Origin: Betaproteobacteria bacterium
GTDB taxonomy: Bacteria > Pseudomonadota > Gammaproteobacteria > Burkholderiales > SG8-41
Reading direction: 5' to 3'
DNA: 7,708 nucleotides
Assembly: GCA_028292065.1 (NCBI GenBank)
Contig: JAQGNC010000042.1
Location: 1 to 7,708, forward strand
This document shows, piece after piece, positions 5,568 to 7,708 of the stretch. The notes under the pieces were generated by a model. The model had not been told where the DNA came from. It saw only the letters and a program-made list of their open reading frames with translations, and searched no databases. The translations under genes were made by a program, and so were the position numbers. Numbering within the stretch: the stretch's first letter is position 1; the number at the start of each line of letters is the position of its first letter.

Positions 5568-5634
5568 CGGGGACAGACCCCTGAGGGGGCAGACCCGGTT
5601 TTTCCTGGTTTTGTTTTACGGGGGTCTGTCCCCG
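5568..5634. repeat. REP-like inverted pair of GGGGACAGACCCC motifs
   Basis: CGGGGACAGACCCC (5568-5581) and its exact reverse complement (5621-5634) flank 39 bases. A degenerate direct copy, GGGGGCAGACCC, lies inside at 5585-5596. The centre is unusually T-rich for this window (5598-5619). The GGGGTCTGTCCCC word is, from memory, a common intergenic palindrome in betaproteobacteria and some other proteobacteria, often near REP-associated tyrosine transposase genes. No such transposase is in this window. As RNA the 14-bp stem could form, and in this convergent gap it could also stop transcription from either side. Confidence 0.7.
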
Positions 5635-5663
5635 GTTTGTATCGAAGGCACAGCGTTTACTGC

Positions 5664-5690
5664 CCCTCTCCCCGCCGCGCGGGGCGAGGG
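5664..5690. terminator. Strong GC hairpin between convergent genes, possible bidirectional terminator
   Basis: CCCTC-T-CCCCGC (5664-5675) pairs with GCGGGG-C-GAGGG (5679-5690) around a 3-base loop: a 6-bp and a 5-bp stem separated by one T/C mismatch. It lies 57 bp from the minus-strand CoA-transferase stop and 104 bp from the plus-strand stop at 5560. No proper U-tract follows on either strand (plus side reads AGAAAAGC). The C-rich/G-rich design is like other dispersed intergenic repeats in this window, so it may be a repeat element doing double duty. Confidence 0.4.
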
Positions 5691-5746
5691 AGAAAAGCTG
5701 GGGCGCTGACCCGCAGTGCTTGGTGTTGCAGGGGCAGGAATTTTCG

Positions 5747-7000
5747 TTACTGCGCCGTCACCGCGCCGGTGGCTGCGTCGTCAGTCGCGGCGGAGCCTTC
5801 GCGGTACTTGTCGTACAGCACGCCTTCCGACCACATCGCCGCGAGGTCGTTGTCGCTGTAGCCGACTTCCTTGAGCACCTCTTCGGTGTGCTGCCCGAGC
5901 CACGGGGCGGGTTTGCGGATCTCGAGCAGCTCGCCGGTCGACTTGACCGGGATGCCGAGAGACCTCATCGGGCCGATCTTCGGGTGCTCCATTTCCACGA
6001 CCATCCTGCGCGCTTTCACGTGCGGATCGGCGAGGATCTGGTCGTAGGTGTACACAGGACCGCCGGGAACCGCCGCTTCGTCGAGCTTCTCGACCCAGTG
6101 CGCGGTCGGCTTCGTCGCGAACACCGCTTCGATCTCGCGCTCGAGCTCGTCGATGTTCTTCATGCGCGAAGGCAGGTCTGCAAAGCGCGCCTCGCTCATC
6201 CACTCCGGCTTTTCCACGACGATGGTGCAGAAGTTGGTCCACAGCTTGTTGTTGTTCGCGCCGACCGTGACGTAACCGTCCTGCGTCTTGTACGCCTGGT
6301 AAGGCGTCGAGCGCCGATGGCGTGTGCCGGTCGCTTCGGGAAGCTCGCCCGAGCCGAAATACGCGCCGGACTCCCAGTGCGTCCACGCGAGGCCCGCTTC
6401 GAGGAGCGAGGTTTCGAGATACTGGCCTTTGCCGCTGCGCAGCTTGCCGATGTACGCGCCGAGGATCCCGTAGAGCGCGGTGACGCCGCTCGCGATGTCG
6501 TTCATCGCGATGCCGACCTTCGCCGGCCTGCCGCCGGGGGCGCCGGTCATCATCATGATCCCCGACATTCCTTGGGCCACGATGTCGAATCCGCCTTTTT
6601 TGCCGTAGGGCCCGGTCTGGCCGAACCCGGACATCGACGCGTAGATCACGCCCGGATTGAATTTGCTGATGGTGTCGTAATCGATGCCGAGCTTCTTCAC
6701 CACACCCGGCCGGAAGTTCTCGGTGATGATGTCGGCTTTCGCCGCGAGCTTCATGAAAGCTTCCTTGCCCCGCGGGTCCTTCATGTTGATCCCGACGCTC
6801 TTCTTGTTGCGGTTGAGGACCGCGAAGCAATACGACTCGCCGTTCACTTTCGGATCGAAGCGGCGCGAGGCGTCGCCTTCGGGGAAGTTCTCGACCTTGA
6901 TCACGTCGGCGCCCATGTCACCGAGCACCATCGTGCAGTAAGGCCCGGCCATCACGCTCGTCAAATCGAGCACCCGCACGCCTTCGAGCGGAAGCGCCAT
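5747..7000 (-). CDS. CaiB/BaiF (family III) CoA-transferase
   Basis: A 417-residue cytosolic enzyme of the family III CoA-transferases, which move CoA between carboxylic acids through aspartyl-anhydride intermediates. The N-terminal signature LPLEGVRVLDLTSVMAGP (3-20) with LGDMGADVIKVE (26-37) is typical. ENFRPGVVKKLGIDY (94-108) and SGFGQTGPY (124-132) follow. The catalytic Asp is Asp139 in GGFDIVAQGMSGIM (136-149). RRSTPYQAYKTQDGYV (229-244) opens the second domain and PWLGQHTEEVL (366-376) marks the C-terminal return to the Rossmann-like part. Only the last ~18 residues (SAATDDAATGAVTAQ region) look like non-conserved extension. The start is strongly supported by AGGAGA 6 bases before the ATG. 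The substrate cannot be read from sequence: relatives act on formyl/oxalyl, carnitine, succinyl-malate, itaconate or citramalate CoA pairs, and some are racemases. It is divergent from the Bug receptor gene, a common partnership in Burkholderiales. Confidence 0.93.
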   Translation of the reverse strand: MALPLEGVRVLDLTSVMAGPYCTMVLGDMGADVIKVENFPEGDASRRFDPKVNGESYCFAVLNRNKKSVGINMKDPRGKEAFMKLAAKADIITENFRPGVVKKLGIDYDTISKFNPGVIYASMSGFGQTGPYGKKGGFDIVAQGMSGIMMMTGAPGGRPAKVGIAMNDIASGVTALYGILGAYIGKLRSGKGQYLETSLLEAGLAWTHWESGAYFGSGELPEATGTRHRRSTPYQAYKTQDGYVTVGANNNKLWTNFCTIVVEKPEWMSEARFADLPSRMKNIDELEREIEAVFATKPTAHWVEKLDEAAVPGGPVYTYDQILADPHVKARRMVVEMEHPKIGPMRSLGIPVKSTGELLEIRKPAPWLGQHTEEVLKEVGYSDNDLAAMWSEGVLYDKYREGSAATDDAATGAVTAQ

Positions 7001-7063
7001 GTTGTTTCTCCTGAAGTGGGACGGCCGCTGATGCGGTCCGCGAGGTGTGCGATACGTTCGAGA

Positions 7064-7069
7064 ATTCTA
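7064..7069 (-). promoter_or_regulatory. Possible -10 box for the CoA-transferase gene
   Basis: On the minus strand this reads TAGAAT (5 of 6 consensus), 63 bases upstream of the ATG at 7000, in a small AT-rich patch of the 224-bp divergent gap. No convincing -35 is found 16-18 bases upstream (CGCGCT at 17). A start near 7057 would give a leader of about 57 bases. Confidence 0.3.
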
Positions 7070-7147
7070 CTGTAACCGGCTTTCGCAGCGCGGACACTGT
7101 CCTCCGCCTGTCGCAGGGCGCCTCACCTGCACGCCGCGTAGGTCACG

Positions 7148-7176
7148 TTGAAGTGTCCGGCAGGCTCACCCATAAT
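7148..7176 (+). promoter_or_regulatory. Near-consensus promoter for the Bug/TctC gene
   Basis: TTGAAG (7148-7153) and CATAAT (7171-7176) are separated by the optimal 17 bases; they match 4 and 5 of 6 consensus positions. A transcription start near 7183 would give a leader of about 42 bases before ATG 7225. This is the best housekeeping-sigma promoter candidate in the window. Confidence 0.6.
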
Positions 7177-7224
7177 CGGCCGCAGCCCGAGGTCCGACAC
7201 GTATAAATCCGAGGAGGAACACCC

Positions 7225-7708
7225 ATGAGGACCAGCCGGTATCGCGCCGCGGTCGCCGCAGCGCTGTCTTTGCTCACCACGCCGCTCGCGGCCCAGACCG
7301 GCTCCACCGGCTATCCGACGCGGCCTGTGCGTGTCGTGGTGCCGTGGCCGCCGGGAGGCTCGAACGACATCGTGGGGCGAGTCGTCGCGCAGAAGCTGAG
7401 CGAGACGACAGGCCAGCAGTTCATCGTCGATAATCGCGGCGGCGCGGCCGGCACGATCGGCGCCGACCAGGTGGCGAAAGCGGCGCCCGACGGTTACACC
7501 TTCATGGTCCACTCGGCGACGCACGTCTCCAACCCGCACCTCTACGGCAAGCTCCCTTACGACACGCTGAAGGACTTCACGGGGATCGCGCCCGTCAGCG
7601 CGCAGCTCGGCATCCTCGTCGTCCATCCTGCGCTGCCGGTGAAGTCGGTCAAGGAATTCATCGCGCTCGCGAAGGCCAGGCCCGGACAGCTTACTTACGG
7701 CTCGTCGG
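7225..7708 (+). CDS. Bug/TctC family tripartite tricarboxylate transporter substrate-binding protein (5' part)
   Basis: The first 161 codons of a periplasmic extracytoplasmic receptor; the reading frame is open to the window edge, and full members are about 320-330 residues, so roughly half is present. The signal peptide (1-23, RTSRYRAAVAAALSLL then LAA before Gln24) is clear. The mature start YPTRPVRVVVPWPPGGSND (30-48) carries the first ligand loop with Asp48. NRGGAAGTIGADQVAKAAPDGYTF (70-93) contains the second conserved ligand and hinge region. These are the hallmarks of the Bug family, which binds carboxylates, amino acids and similar small molecules. Many family members are orphans without adjacent TctA/TctB membrane subunits; whether that is true here is beyond the window. 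GAGGAGG (7211-7217) lies 7 bases before the ATG. The ligand is unknown. Its divergent neighbour, the CoA-transferase, hints at an organic acid. Confidence 0.93.
   Translation, partial: MRTSRYRAAVAAALSLLTTPLAAQTGSTGYPTRPVRVVVPWPPGGSNDIVGRVVAQKLSETTGQQFIVDNRGGAAGTIGADQVAKAAPDGYTFMVHSATHVSNPHLYGKLPYDTLKDFTGIAPVSAQLGILVVHPALPVKSVKEFIALAKARPGQLTYGSS

Noticed and set aside
5720..7075. Plus-strand open frame of 451 codons opposite the CoA-transferase gene
   Set aside because: Translation is His/Arg/Asp-rich shadow of the complementary strand; the minus-strand frame has all family III CoA-transferase motifs and a strong ribosome-binding site.
7123..7626. Minus-strand open frame opposite the Bug/TctC gene
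   Set aside because: Shadow frame; the plus strand has a promoter, a ribosome-binding site, a signal peptide and unmistakable Bug motifs.

Overview
The window is GC-rich DNA that looks like the chromosome of a betaproteobacterium, probably Burkholderiales or a relative. This rests on the codon bias, on a Bug/TctC-type periplasmic receptor (a family greatly expanded in that group), on a CaiB/BaiF CoA-transferase and MmgE/PrpD gene nearby, and on intergenic repeat elements of the kind scattered through such genomes. No phage, plasmid, transposase, CRISPR, tRNA or rRNA signal was seen.

Layout, left to right. Positions 1-278 are non-coding and packed with repeats: a perfect hairpin (17-36), an imperfect inverted-repeat element (61-189) with its own internal hairpin, and a nine-copy, roughly 8-bp tandem array (203-270) ending just before the first gene. 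An MmgE/PrpD-family gene follows (279-1616, +). It converges on a two-gene minus-strand unit: a 12-helix MFS transporter (3339 to 2137) followed by a small conserved protein of unknown function (2071 to 1685). Divergent from the transporter is a gene for an isocitrate/isopropylmalate-type dehydrogenase (3502-4557, +) with a perfect TATAAT box upstream. Next comes a secreted Ala/Pro-rich protein of unknown function (4661-5560, +), preceded by a candidate promoter whose spacer is exactly filled by a dyad. A repeat-rich convergent gap (5561-5746) separates it from a CaiB/BaiF CoA-transferase (7000 to 5747, -). Divergent from that is the 5' half of a Bug/TctC solute-binding protein gene (7225 to the window edge, +) with a near-consensus promoter.

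How the genes may work together is inference. A carboxylate-binding receptor, an MFS carrier, a CoA-transferase, a PrpD-like dehydratase/decarboxylase and a beta-decarboxylating dehydrogenase are all enzyme classes used to take up and degrade small or branched di- and tricarboxylic acids. However, the genes lie in at least five separate transcription units of alternating orientation, so a single pathway is not demonstrated.

No clearly new system was found. The points most worth a second look are the dehydrogenase with Gln at the usual catalytic Tyr position, the repeat array that abuts a start codon lacking a Shine-Dalgarno sequence, the dyad inside the 4573-4602 promoter, and the uncharacterised secreted protein.
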